DNA from: Flavobacterium circumlabens
GTDB taxonomy: Bacteria > Bacteroidota > Bacteroidia > Flavobacteriales > Flavobacteriaceae
DNA: 64,000 bases
Direction: 5' to 3'
Assembly: GCF_004345565.1 (NCBI RefSeq)
Contig: NZ_SLWA01000002.1
Coordinates: 496,001-560,000, forward strand
Shown here: piece by piece, positions 27,012 through 35,194 of the stretch
Layout of the letters: every line of letters starts with the position of its first letter
Position numbering within the stretch: the stretch's first letter is position 1
Position numbers and translations under genes: made by a program
Notes under the pieces: generated by a model
The model's database searches: none
What the model was told of the DNA's origin: nothing
What the model saw: the letters and a program-made list of their open reading frames with translations, nothing else

Positions 27012-28283
27012 TTAATTTTTAATGGAATACACTAAATGCTGAAAGTCCGGATCTGTTAAATTTAATTTACTCAGATGTTCTTCCGAATGAATTTCGCAGC
27101 TTACCAGCAGTTCTTCTTTTTCTTTATACGGCAATGCTATTTCGGTGCCAATTGCCTGAAACCAGCCTTCCTTGTATTGGTGGTGGTAATGCAGATATTC
27201 TTTTACCGGAAAAATAAATCCATCAATTTTCGACTGCAGTTCTGCAATTTTACCTGTAATAGTAATAATCTGCTGTTTGAAATCATTTGTTTTATTGCTG
27301 TAATCGATTTTTAGTTTTTCCAAATCAATAAGTTTTTCTTTTTTACCTCTTATGAAAGCCCTGATCTTGTCAATGTTTTCAAATTCCTTCATCACAAAAT
27401 CAAAAACAAGTCCCCAAATAATATAGACCACGAATCCGGCAAATATGATCATCCAGAATTCGGCTTCCCCTAAAGCAATATTTAAATTATAAGGAGCAGA
27501 ATCGGTAGTTTTGTTAAATTCATAGATTTTCTTTTCAATCTGGTAAGCCAACAGCGCATCAAACAAAAAGGTGGTAAGGAACAAAGCAATCATTCTGAAA
27601 ACATTTTTAATGCCTTTTCCTTTCTGAACCATATGGATTACATAGCCTAATCCCATAAAGACAAACGGAATCGTCACCACCAAAACCCCTTCAAGCCAGC
27701 TTGCCTTAAAGGAATTGGTCAGGGCATCAGCATCAAAAATGGCAGCCGTTAAACTATCATTGGCAAACTCTTTAAAAAAGGCCGAGTAAGAAGCCGAAAT
27801 GTAGAAAACCAGTACATAAAGCGTTATGGGAAGAAGCAAAAACAAACCGATATAAAACTGGGCTTTCAGGCCTTTTCCGTCTTCGATTCCATATTTATCA
27901 GGGTTTCTTTTTACCTCAATAATTTCATTTTTGATCTGGTCGACAGTCTCATTGATATCCTGTTCTTTCTTTTCGTAAATACCAATTGCGGCTTCACATT
28001 TTTTAAGTTCCGTTCTGTTTTTTTCCTGTTCTTCGCGGTACGGCTGCTTCAATTTATCCTGTTCCAGTTTTTGTTTTCGGCATTGGTCCTCAAAACTCAT
28101 ATACAGATTTTGAAGACAGGCTTTGAGAACAATCGGTTTTCCGGTTGCTTTTATAGAAGCTGCAAATCCGCTTTGGTAATAGGTAATTCTGATCTTTTCC
28201 CTGTCTTCTTCGTTGTCCTCAAAAAGAGTGAAGGGAGATTCCTCAGGTTTTTTTAAACTGAATATTTGTGTAAGTGATTTCAT
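27012..28283 (-). CDS. Four-TM membrane protein with flanking coiled coils
   Basis: Protein of 423 residues. A cytoplasmic N-terminal part with a long charged coiled coil (about 75-140: RKQKLEQDKLKQPYREEQE and onwards) precedes four hydrophobic segments (about 147-170, 198-218, 228-248, 276-298). A second coiled coil follows (about 305-360, KEKLIDLEKLKIDYSNK). No known domain is recognised. It lies between a VWA-like lipoprotein and a TerB-like protein, spaced by only 3-4 bases on each side, so these three very likely form one operon and perhaps one complex. Confidence 0.75.
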   Translation of the reverse strand: MKSLTQIFSLKKPEESPFTLFEDNEEDREKIRITYYQSGFAASIKATGKPIVLKACLQNLYMSFEDQCRKQKLEQDKLKQPYREEQEKNRTELKKCEAAIGIYEKKEQDINETVDQIKNEIIEVKRNPDKYGIEDGKGLKAQFYIGLFLLLPITLYVLVFYISASYSAFFKEFANDSLTAAIFDADALTNSFKASWLEGVLVVTIPFVFMGLGYVIHMVQKGKGIKNVFRMIALFLTTFLFDALLAYQIEKKIYEFNKTTDSAPYNLNIALGEAEFWMIIFAGFVVYIIWGLVFDFVMKEFENIDKIRAFIRGKKEKLIDLEKLKIDYSNKTNDFKQQIITITGKIAELQSKIDGFIFPVKEYLHYHHQYKEGWFQAIGTEIALPYKEKEELLVSCEIHSEEHLSKLNLTDPDFQHLVYSIKN

Positions 28284-28286
28284 AAG

Positions 28287-28682
28287 CTAAGCGTTTAATT
28301 GACTAATAATTTCTTCTTTTAGAATGTTTTTCTGCACACAATCAATGAGATAGTTCGATAAATCAGTGATGTTTTCGTCCAGGAAATTAAATTTCCTGCA
28401 ATACTTTTTCAGCATATTCAATTCATCATCAGTAATTTTTCCATCTGCCCAAATGATTCTTGTAAAATCATATAAGTATTCTATTCGTGTGATAAGATCT
28501 TCAGGAACAACGAATTCTGTATTCACCGGATTCAGGAAAAGTTTATCGAGTTCCTCCTTCGGAATGCCGCGTTCATCGGCAAAATGATAGAGCATTTGAA
28601 GTTCTAATACATCAAACTGATCATCGGATAAGGCCATTTGATATAATCTCAGGAAATGACTTTTTAGTTCTAGTGTTATCAT
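28287..28682 (-). CDS. TerB-like helical protein
   Basis: Protein of 131 residues, all-helical. The pattern FLRLYQMALSDDQFDVLELQ, FADERGIPKEEL and RIIWADGKITDDELNML matches the TerB/DjlA-N type acidic helical fold, where paired D/E-containing motifs may bind metal or partners. TerB modules often accompany VWA proteins in tellurite/stress-type gene sets, and a VWA-like lipoprotein is two genes away. Only three bases separate it from the four-TM gene. Confidence 0.72.
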   Translation of the reverse strand: MITLELKSHFLRLYQMALSDDQFDVLELQMLYHFADERGIPKEELDKLFLNPVNTEFVVPEDLITRIEYLYDFTRIIWADGKITDDELNMLKKYCRKFNFLDENITDLSNYLIDCVQKNILKEEIISQLNA

Positions 28683-28691
28683 GTTATAATT

Positions 28692-29024
28692 TTATTTAGA
28701 TAAATTTTCGCAGGCAATTCCGTCTCCGTCAGCATCCAGGTTTTTATAACAGCTTTTATTGCTGTTGTAGGTTGATTGAGCAGCGGACTGAGATGAAAAA
28801 TCACCGCAGGTTTTAGTTGGACAATTTGAATTTGGTTTGGATGGTTTATCTGGTGAGTCTGAAGATGAATCTGAGCAAGACATAGGCAATCCTAATAACA
28901 AACCTGCTAAAAGAAGGACCAGACATCCGTTATTTTTATTTGAAAATGATTTGGATCTGTTATTGGCATAATGTCCCTGAACATAAGTTCCGTCTTTTCT
29001 GTAATATCCATTTCTGTATCCCAT
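28692..29024 (-). CDS. Excalibur calcium-binding domain protein with one TM segment
   Basis: Protein of 110 residues. The N-terminal GYRNGYYRKDGTYVQGHYAN is a motif common in small flavobacterial proteins. It is followed by a hydrophobic segment with a possible lipobox (LLLGLPMSCSD) and a C-terminal excalibur domain (KTCGDFSSQSAAQ, then LDADGDGIACENL with the DxDxDGxxCE calcium loop). Nine bases from the TerB-like gene; probably the same transcript. Confidence 0.83.
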   Translation of the reverse strand: MGYRNGYYRKDGTYVQGHYANNRSKSFSNKNNGCLVLLLAGLLLGLPMSCSDSSSDSPDKPSKPNSNCPTKTCGDFSSQSAAQSTYNSNKSCYKNLDADGDGIACENLSK

Positions 29025-29026
29025 AA

Positions 29027-29257
29027 TTATAGATGTTTTATTGTATAAATTAAAAATGTTAAGGCTCCTGTAAATAGAAAGAATACCATACAGCCACTAT
29101 TTTGATATCGCACTCCGGGTATACCCGTTTTGGTCGAATAGCCATTTTTGCTAAAAGTTCCCATTTTTGTTCTTAAACTTGGAGAAATTCCGGATCTGCT
29201 GATGTTTAATCCAAGTCCTCCTCCAAGTTTTACTCTTTTTTGAAATCGAAAGCCCAT
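29027..29257 (-). CDS. DUF4236 domain protein
   Basis: Protein of 76 residues. It begins MGFRFQKRVKLGGGLGLNIS, the hallmark of DUF4236, continues with RSGISPSLRTKMGTFSKNG, and ends in a TM helix (CMVFFLFTGALTFLIYTI). Two bases before the excalibur gene. Function of the family is unknown; it appears to be the first gene of the block ending at 26109. Confidence 0.82.
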   Translation of the reverse strand: MGFRFQKRVKLGGGLGLNISRSGISPSLRTKMGTFSKNGYSTKTGIPGVRYQNSGCMVFFLFTGALTFLIYTIKHL

Positions 29258-29347
29258 GATTTTTTAGGTTTAGTTAATTAAAGTTTTTCTATTTTTCAGA
29301 AACTTCTATTGACCATTCTTTTTTCATGTCAATCGAAGTCAGGAATG

Positions 29348-29506
29348 TTATTTTCTTTTTTTATAGTGGTTATTGGTACTTGAGTTTTTATACTTTCCTC
29401 CTTTATGAGAACTACCTTTTCCACTTTTGTAATGACCACTTTGGGCTTCAATACTACCTCCTAAAACCAGGAAGAATAAACTAAACAAAACGACTAATTT
29501 TTTCAT
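29348..29506 (-). CDS. Small secreted basic peptide (52 aa)
   Basis: Short gene: ATG at 29506, stop at 29348-29350. A signal peptide (KKLVVLFSLFFLVLGGSIEA) is followed by QSGHYKSGKGSSHKGGKYK and a tail ending NNHYKKRK. The mature 30-residue peptide is rich in Gly, Lys, His and Tyr. The HYKxGKGSSHKGG repeat-like composition is of a type I recall in Flavobacterium, with no known role. Located 90 bases upstream of the DUF4236 gene on the same strand. Confidence 0.7.
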   Translation of the reverse strand: MKKLVVLFSLFFLVLGGSIEAQSGHYKSGKGSSHKGGKYKNSSTNNHYKKRK

Positions 29507-29603
29507 AATTTTATTTTTAAATGATTAATAATTCAAACTTAAACCTATTTAAAACCAGTATTTTACGGAAAACCATAATCGCATTGTTTAAAATTCAGAA
29601 CAT

Positions 29604-29626
29604 AAAAAAAGCTCCCGAAGGAGCTT
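29604..29626 (-). terminator. Rho-independent terminator of the two-component pair
   Basis: AAGCTCC pairs with GGAGCTT around a CGAA/TTCG tetraloop; on the minus strand it is followed by a seven-base T-run. It follows the regulator gene ending at 29657. Confidence 0.85.
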
Positions 29627-29656
29627 GATAAAGTTGTAACAGTATGGTAATGAGAT

Positions 29657-30325
29657 TTAAATAATCCCCATATCTTTCGTAATCGAAACCAAATGAATCG
29701 TATTGTTGGCCTTAAAAAAGTCTTTGAGCTTTGAGAGTCGTTTTTCGATAGCACTTTTGCTGTTGGGCTTCACATCCAGGTTTTTAAAAATGGCTATAAT
29801 TTCATCCTGCGAAGTACCCGATGCCAGATGTTTTAGAATTTGAATATCGACATCGTCCATTTCGAAATTATTTTTTTCCTGTAATGCCGAAGCAACTTCA
29901 GGCGAGATAAACGTCTGATCTGAAGTGGAAACAATATGAATGGCTTTTTTTAATTCCTCGATACTGTTTAGGCCTTTAAGCACAAAGGCATCAATTCCTG
30001 AATTGTCGAAAAGGGATTTAATACGATAGCTTTTATCTTCGACAGAAAAAGCGATAATCTTAATATCAGGTTGTAATTCGCGGACTTTCTGAATTAGCTC
30101 GTCTCCGGCTGTAATTTTCACTTCGCGGTTACCTGTTTTGAACGACAGATCGCTAATTAGTAAATCATAAGGTTCATTTTGATGAATGGCGGCGCGTATT
30201 TTAAGAAATGCTTCATCGCAATATTTTGAATGTTGAAAATTTACAATATTTAAATCTTTTAAGACTTGTTCAATTCCTAAACTGATGGCATCAACGTCTT
30301 CGGCTACAATTACTTTTTTAAACAT
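29657..30325 (-). CDS. LuxR/NarL-like response regulator
   Basis: Protein of 222 residues. N-terminal receiver: VIVAEDVDAIS, Asp in LLISDLSFK, and VLKGLNS in place of the usual Lys-Pro. The C-terminal helix-turn-helix is divergent (VDIQILKHLASGTSQDEIIAIF and SAIEKRLSKLKDFF), consistent with a NarL/FixJ-like output. It lies six bases downstream of the TPR kinase gene and forms a cognate pair with it. Confidence 0.87.
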   Translation of the reverse strand: MFKKVIVAEDVDAISLGIEQVLKDLNIVNFQHSKYCDEAFLKIRAAIHQNEPYDLLISDLSFKTGNREVKITAGDELIQKVRELQPDIKIIAFSVEDKSYRIKSLFDNSGIDAFVLKGLNSIEELKKAIHIVSTSDQTFISPEVASALQEKNNFEMDDVDIQILKHLASGTSQDEIIAIFKNLDVKPNSKSAIEKRLSKLKDFFKANNTIHLVSITKDMGII

Positions 30326-30331
30326 ATAGAA

Positions 30332-32005
30332 TTATTTAGGCAGAGTTATTTTAACTTTGAAACCTCTCTGAGGCTCTGTATCAAAAATAATAGATCCTTT
30401 TATGGCCAGAATACGGTTTTCCATATTTTGGAGACCATTTTTAATAATTTTATTTTTTTCGGCTCCTTTTCCGTTATCGGTATACTGAATAAAAACCGAA
30501 TTGTCATCAGTGTCAAATTTTACAACCACCACAGAAGCGCCACTGTGTTTTTTCATATTAACCATTAATTCCTGCAGAACCCTGTAAATCGCTACCTTTT
30601 TTAAGTCGTCCATAGTTTCCCAATTCGCATTTTCGATGCTGGTAATAATCACGTTTGTACCTTCACTATTATAGGTAGAAAGCATTTCTTTTAAGTTCGC
30701 AGCATAATTTAATTTGGTATCAATGGTATTGTTTTCTCTCGAAATTCTGCGAACCCGTGCATAAATATGATCCAGTTTCTGAATCAGGGTTTCTTTACTT
30801 TCCGTATCTAAGGATTGAGTCTGCGTAAAAGTCATCGCATTAAAAACATCGTTGGCCAGTTCATCATGAATATCTTTGGCAATTCTGGTTTCGGTGTCGT
30901 AGGCTGTTTTTATTTTTTCAATTCGACTTCGCTTTCTCAGGTAAAGAATAAAAAAGAAAAGGGCTGCAATACCAATTATAAAAAAGATACGCTGATATTT
31001 TACTTCCTGGAGTGATAATAAGTTTTCAACCCGTTCTAATTTCAGTTTCTGATTCTCCTCTTTTTCCTTTTTGGAATCGTATTTGATCTTGGCAAATTTG
31101 TTTTTGAAATTGTTTCGAATATGAATAATACTGTCATTTAAGACAATATATTTTCGTGCATATTTAGTATCGCCATTATTGGTAATTAGAAATGATAAGG
31201 CTTTCAGCCGTTCATCAATACTATTCGATTTTGTAGCAAGTCCGTAAGCCGTCTGTGCATATTTATTAGACTTTTTGCGATCGGTTCCGGAATAATATTC
31301 AGATAAATGGAGATAACTTTCAATGCTTCCATAAGGATCATCAGCCTGTTTTCTGAGGTCAAGACCCTGATTCATTAATTTAATCCCTTTGTTGCTATTT
31401 CCCTTTTTAAAATAAGCAAAGCCCAAATTGTCAATCGCCCTGGCTTTGCTTTTCACAAGAGCTGAATCATCAAAATTTATTGATTCTAAAATCTTAATAG
31501 CTTTATCGTATTTTTTTTGTTTGATGTAAACTACAGCAATATTATTTAAAGGATGTTGTTTTGACTGTGTATCCTTGGCTTCATTTATAGCCTGGTTATA
31601 ATAAAAAATGGCGTCATCATATAAGGACAATTCTTTGTCAGCAATCCCGAAGTAATTATTGATGGAAGCACTATAATTATAATCGTTCTTGATAAAAGGC
31701 AATGCCTCAGTCAGTGTTTCCTTGCTGCCATAATAATCTCCGTTCATCTGCTGAACAGCGCACATCATGATCAGACTATAAGTAATATTAGAGCTGTCTT
31801 TTATAGATTCAAATAATATTTTTGATTTGTTATAATAATAAAAAGCACTGTTGAAGTTTTTGTTTTTAAAATTGTTTAATGCTTTTTCCTGTAAAAATGC
31901 AGCTTCTTTTTTTACAGGACTCTGTGGTATGGATACCGTTGTTTTTTCTTCACAGGAAAGAAAAAACAAAAAAAGAATAAAACAAAAAAACGGGGATCGT
32001 AGCAT
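30332..32005 (-). CDS. TPR-containing sensor histidine kinase (HisKA_3-like)
   Basis: Protein of 557 residues. N-terminal lipoprotein-like signal (FILFLFFLSCEEK). Periplasmic TPR repeats (about 30-290) include AFYYYNKSKILFESIKD, YDDAIFYYNQAINEA and YDKAIKILESINF. One TM (about 335-353) is followed by a dimerisation helix with KDIHDELANDVFNAM and a HATPase domain with LQELMVNMKKHSGAS, YTDNGKGA and GLQNMENRI. It forms an operon with the response regulator downstream. This sensor class in Bacteroidota probably senses through the TPR part; the ligand is unknown. A small lipoprotein gene precedes it by 55 bases. Confidence 0.9.
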   Translation of the reverse strand: MLRSPFFCFILFLFFLSCEEKTTVSIPQSPVKKEAAFLQEKALNNFKNKNFNSAFYYYNKSKILFESIKDSSNITYSLIMMCAVQQMNGDYYGSKETLTEALPFIKNDYNYSASINNYFGIADKELSLYDDAIFYYNQAINEAKDTQSKQHPLNNIAVVYIKQKKYDKAIKILESINFDDSALVKSKARAIDNLGFAYFKKGNSNKGIKLMNQGLDLRKQADDPYGSIESYLHLSEYYSGTDRKKSNKYAQTAYGLATKSNSIDERLKALSFLITNNGDTKYARKYIVLNDSIIHIRNNFKNKFAKIKYDSKKEKEENQKLKLERVENLLSLQEVKYQRIFFIIGIAALFFFILYLRKRSRIEKIKTAYDTETRIAKDIHDELANDVFNAMTFTQTQSLDTESKETLIQKLDHIYARVRRISRENNTIDTKLNYAANLKEMLSTYNSEGTNVIITSIENANWETMDDLKKVAIYRVLQELMVNMKKHSGASVVVVKFDTDDNSVFIQYTDNGKGAEKNKIIKNGLQNMENRILAIKGSIIFDTEPQRGFKVKITLPK

Positions 32006-32060
32006 AAAAGTTACTTTCCCCGAAATTAGTAATTAAATGTAGATGATCTACCTGATCCTA

Positions 32061-32240
32061 CTATTTTTTTGGCGGATCAACAGGAATAGGATCATCACCA
32101 GGTCCGTCAGCATAAGAAGGTACAGGATTAATTTTCTTTTGAACCTCTTTTGTTGCCGGAGTCTCTAATTCGTCTGCTGTGCAGGAAAATAATGTAGTTG
32201 TTAATAGTGCAAACGCTCCCAATATCATTAATTTTTTCAT
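32061..32240 (-). CDS. Tiny lipoprotein (59 aa)
   Basis: Started at the ATG 32240, it encodes a lipoprotein signal (MILGAFALLTTTLFSCTAD, Cys about 20) and a 40-residue tail ending YADGPGDDPIPVDPPKK. Short lipoproteins with a Pro/Asp-rich DGPGDDPIPV tail near TPR-kinase/LuxR pairs are a pattern I recall from Flavobacterium; the function is unknown. The upstream region has an unusual potential RNA structure (see separate entry). Same strand as the kinase gene, so the three may be co-regulated. Confidence 0.72.
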   Translation of the reverse strand: MKKLMILGAFALLTTTLFSCTADELETPATKEVQKKINPVPSYADGPGDDPIPVDPPKK

Positions 32241-32267
32241 GATTATAAAGTTTATTGATGACATAGG

Positions 32268-32397
32268 TATGGCCGTCCGGATTCTGTCCGGATCTTGTAA
32301 ACAATACCTATGAAGGTTGGGAAGTGAAGTGCGTAGAACTATAAGATTTTCATCTATACTTCCCGGGATAAACTCCGTCTTACGGTTTTCCGCACTT
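32268..32397 (-). ncRNA. Candidate structured leader or small RNA upstream of tiny lipoprotein
   Basis: On the minus strand AAGTGCG (32397-32391) can pair with CGCACTT (32333-32327), enclosing a perfect small hairpin CCGT-AAG-ACGG (32385-32375). Nearer the gene, ATAGGTAT and ATACCTAT form a second long-range inverted repeat enclosing two GTCCGGAT copies. G+C content is higher than in neighbouring spacers. It could be a regulatory leader of the lipoprotein mRNA; I do not recognise a known riboswitch. Low confidence until conservation is shown. Confidence 0.35.
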
Positions 32398-32504
32398 GTT
32401 AATAGAACTAGTTTTGTACATTTGTTTTTGACCTGCAGATCAAAACGTTAACTAATTTTGTTATGGCAAAGATGCGACGCTTACAAGCCTGCATTGACAA
32501 GGAA

Positions 32505-32567
32505 TTCCTGGAATTCCTGCTGTTTCCTGAGTTTCCTAATTGTTCCTAAGAATTCCTAAAAAATCCT
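32505..32567 (+). repeat. Seven phased TTCCT repeats upstream of 32577 gene
   Basis: TTCCT occurs at 32505, 32514, 32524, 32533, 32543 and 32553, and as ATCCT at 32563, with steps of 9, 10, 9, 10, 10 and 10 bases. That is close to one helical turn each. The array ends 10 bases before the ATG at 32577. It could be a multi-site binding region for a regulator, or part of a short 29-codon frame (32463-32552). Confidence 0.6.
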
Positions 32568-32576
32568 GAATGCCTT

Positions 32577-33512
32577 ATGCGAAAAATTACTTTTGAAGAT
32601 TATAAAAATGCTGTGAGAGCAAAATTTGAGATTGAAAAAGAAGGTGTATACTTTAATTTTTTGACGCCTCCATCACAAGCCAATCTTAGAAATTTATGTT
32701 GGGAAAGATTTAAGTCCAATAGCAATGCAGATGATTTAAGTATTTTCTCTTCTTTCTTTGAATTTGAATTTGATCCCGAGAAGAGGAATCATTTTAGGGA
32801 ACAAACAGATAAGTTTAGGCCAATTGGTACTTTTTTAAGAGGAGCAAAAGATCCTGCCAATCAATTTGCCGTAGAATTGGCAGCAGTTTTAGTTGATTTT
32901 CAACCGCGACCATTTAAGAAATACAGGGAAAGAGGTATAGTTATATCAGAAAATCCAATTGATGCGCCTAAAATTCCTCTCGCATTTGCAGCTCTAGAAA
33001 ATGATGAAGGAAAAGAGGAAAAGAATGAAAAAGATGAAGAAGAAGATAAATTTGAAGGTTCGCTAATAGCTAAAAAACGATTTAATTTTATCCAAAATTT
33101 CAGAGCCGGTATTTCAGACAATTTTAAAAAGAAGTTGAAGCTTATTACAATAGGAGTTTTTATTGTTTTTGGCTTGGGATTTATCATAAGCCGTTATACT
33201 TTTCCAAAGAAACAATGTATGCAATGGTCCAATGATCATTATGAAAAAGTAGATTGTGATTTAAGTGCAAACGGATTAATCCCTTTTACAATTGAACCAT
33301 TTGATGAGATTAAGTTTGAACTCAAAAAAGTTACTGTATGCGATACTACTACCTGCTTTAAAAATGGAAAACCAATTATTTGGTATGCCAAAACAGGTGA
33401 TGCAGCTGATTTTTTTAATACTCATGGTATACATCCTGAAAATGAAAAAGCCTTAAGACCCGTTACACAATACATCTTTAATAAATATAAAAAACCATGC
33501 GGATCAAAATAA
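32577..33512 (+). CDS. Single-TM hypothetical protein
   Basis: Protein of 311 residues. The N-terminal 120 residues look like a soluble helical domain (FEDYKNAVRAKFEIEKEGVY, then RNLCWERFKSNSNADDLSIF and FRPIGTFLRGAKDPANQFAV). A Glu/Lys-rich linker follows (about 140-160), then one TM helix (LITIGVFIVFGLGFIISRYT, about 187-207) and an extracytoplasmic tail of about 100 residues with three or four cysteines. The layout of cytoplasmic helical domain, TM and outside domain is like a membrane signal receiver. I do not recognise the family. It is preceded by a striking phased repeat array and followed by a strong terminator. Confidence 0.75.
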   Translation: MRKITFEDYKNAVRAKFEIEKEGVYFNFLTPPSQANLRNLCWERFKSNSNADDLSIFSSFFEFEFDPEKRNHFREQTDKFRPIGTFLRGAKDPANQFAVELAAVLVDFQPRPFKKYRERGIVISENPIDAPKIPLAFAALENDEGKEEKNEKDEEEDKFEGSLIAKKRFNFIQNFRAGISDNFKKKLKLITIGVFIVFGLGFIISRYTFPKKQCMQWSNDHYEKVDCDLSANGLIPFTIEPFDEIKFELKKVTVCDTTTCFKNGKPIIWYAKTGDAADFFNTHGIHPENEKALRPVTQYIFNKYKKPCGSK

Positions 33513-33515
33513 AAA

Positions 33516-33555
33516 AAAAGCGGATATACTAAAATGAGTATATCCGCTTTTTTTT
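33516..33555 (+). terminator. Rho-independent terminator
   Basis: A 16-bp perfect stem (AAAAAGCGGATATACT with AGTATATCCGCTTTTT, loop of six) followed by a long T-run. Confidence 0.9.
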
Positions 33556-33565
33556 TTGCCTCTCT

Positions 33566-33598
33566 AAACCAGACAGGTTTTAAAAACCTGTCTGGTTT
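33566..33598. repeat. Palindromic unit (interspersed repeat type)
   Basis: AAACCAGACAGGTTT at 33566-33580 and AAACCTGTCTGGTTT at 33584-33598 form a 15-bp perfect inverted repeat with a three-base loop, right behind another terminator. Its form is like REP/PU-type repeats found in Bacteroidota spacers, followed by the GTGCCAATTCGTGGC sequence near 33622. Confidence 0.55.
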
Positions 33599-33643
33599 GT
33601 TAAATTATTTCAAAAGAATTAGTGCCAATTCGTGGCAAACTTT

Positions 33644-34492
33644 TTACCCCACAATCTCCCCGCCATTTATATGAATAAACTGCCCCGTAATATAACTGCT
33701 GTCTTCACAAGCCAGAAAAACATAAGCAGGAGCAATTTCAGACGGTTGACCGGCTCTTCCCATCGGATTGTCTTTTCCGAAATCGGAGAGTTTATCAAAA
33801 CTGGCAACAATCAGAGGTGTCCATACAGGGCCCGGTGCTACTCCGTTGACCCGTATTTTTTTGGGTGCCAGCATCGTCGATAAAGATCTGGTAAAACTTA
33901 CAATAGCACCTTTGGTACTGGCATAGTCTACCAGATGCTCACTGCCACGATAAGCGGTCACAGAGCTTGTATTGATAATAGTATCACCCTCTTTTAAGAA
34001 TGGCAATGCTGCCTTTGTAATGTAGAAATAGGGATAAATATTGGTTTCAAATGTTTTCTGAAGCTGAGAAGCTGTAATCTTTTCCAGTTCGGTTTGAGGA
34101 AATTGTACCGCTGCGTTGTTGACAACAATATTGATGTTCTTAAATTCGGACTGACATTTTTTAACGGCCGATTTGCAAAACTTTTCGTCTTTCAAATCAC
34201 CACTGATAATCAGGCATTGCTGACCTTCTTTTTCGATTAGTGCTTTGGTTTCCAGAGCATCTTTATCCTCCTTCAGATACACAATGGCGATATTGGCGCC
34301 TTCACGCGCAAAATGTACGGCAACACTTCGGCCAATACCACTGTCGCCGCCTGTTATAAAGGCCGTTTTTCCTAAAAGTTTCCCGCTTCCGGTGTAGTTC
34401 TCCCGAATGATTTCAGGTAGTGGATTCATTTGATGCTCATTGCCGGGAAGCTCTTGTTTTTGTTCCGGAAATTTTTTTGGTTTTTTCTCCAT
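33644..34492 (-). CDS. SDR-family oxidoreductase (general stress protein 39-like)
   Basis: Protein of 282 residues. Extended N-terminus (about 35 residues) before the Rossmann fold: GGDSGIGRSVAVHFAREGA, then VVNNAAVQ, TSSVTAYRGSEHLVDYASTKGA with catalytic Ser-Tyr-Lys, and VNGVAPGPVWTPLI. NAD(P)-dependent. This longer SDR subtype resembles YhdF/GSP39 and similar stress-induced enzymes. Unusually for this genome it has a good purine-rich ribosome site, AAAAAGGAG, 6 bases before the ATG, which fixes the start at 34492. Confidence 0.88.
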   Translation of the reverse strand: MEKKPKKFPEQKQELPGNEHQMNPLPEIIRENYTGSGKLLGKTAFITGGDSGIGRSVAVHFAREGANIAIVYLKEDKDALETKALIEKEGQQCLIISGDLKDEKFCKSAVKKCQSEFKNINIVVNNAAVQFPQTELEKITASQLQKTFETNIYPYFYITKAALPFLKEGDTIINTSSVTAYRGSEHLVDYASTKGAIVSFTRSLSTMLAPKKIRVNGVAPGPVWTPLIVASFDKLSDFGKDNPMGRAGQPSEIAPAYVFLACEDSSYITGQFIHINGGEIVG

Positions 34493-34754
34493 GATAGCTC
34501 CTTTTTGAGTTAGTAAGTTTCCACTAAAGTATCGGATTTTTGAAAAAACAGTTAACCTTAAAAAATCAAAAAGTAACGCAATAAATGCTTTTAAGTGGTT
34601 GGTTAATAGGGATTTTGTAAAATTATAGTGAGATCCTATAAGTCAACGGACAGGAATGCGGATTACTTTTGATAGCCATAGAAAAAACTAAGGTTTCATC
34701 TTACCGGAAAAAAACTAAAAAGAATACGAATTACTAATTTTAAGGAAATATAAA

Positions 34755-35123
34755 ATGATACATCAGATTGATACAACAGACAATATAGTTGCTTTCAGAG
34801 CGTTGGCAGCGGTAACCAAGGAAGATTTTCAGACTGTGGTGGTTCCTGCCGTGGAAAAATTAATAAATCATACCAACGAAATTAATTTCTTAATGGTTTT
34901 GGATACTGATATTCAAAATTTTACAGCGGGAGCGTGGCTTGAGGATGCCATGTTGGGAATTAAAAATTTAGGAAAATGGAACAGAGCTGCTATTGTTTCA
35001 GATTCCGAGGAGATTATTGCTTTTACGAATGGCTTTAGTTACATAGTTCCGGGAGAATTTCGCGGATTTAAAAAGGAGGCGTTTAATAAAGCCTTAAATT
35101 GGGTGGAAGGAAATATAAATTAA
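34755..35123 (+). CDS. SpoIIAA/STAS-like domain protein
   Basis: Protein of 122 residues matching the SpoIIAA-like family (PF11964 type): AFRALAAVTKEDFQTVVVPA, NFLMVLDTDIQNFTAGAWLED, IKNLGKWNRAAIVSDSEEI and a final YIVPGEFRGFKKEAFNKALNWV. These proteins have an STAS-like fold; the family has no established function, though some appear in stress responses. Single gene, followed by a strong terminator. Confidence 0.85.
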   Translation: MIHQIDTTDNIVAFRALAAVTKEDFQTVVVPAVEKLINHTNEINFLMVLDTDIQNFTAGAWLEDAMLGIKNLGKWNRAAIVSDSEEIIAFTNGFSYIVPGEFRGFKKEAFNKALNWVEGNIN

Positions 35124-35160
35124 GATTTCAACTTTCCTTTTGTTTGAAAATAAAGCAATA

Positions 35161-35192
35161 AAAAAGCACTTCTGTTTAGAAGTGCTTTTTTG
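35161..35192. terminator. Bidirectional terminator between convergent genes
   Basis: AAAAAGCACTTCT at 35161-35173 pairs with AGAAGTGCTTTTT at 35178-35190, loop GTTT. Confidence 0.88.
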
Positions 35193-35194
35193 AT

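Noticed and set aside
32463..32552. 29-codon frame across the phased TTCCT array
   Set aside because: Repetitive (EFLEFLLFPEFP) and short; the phasing fits a regulatory array at least as well, so it is mentioned only in that entry.
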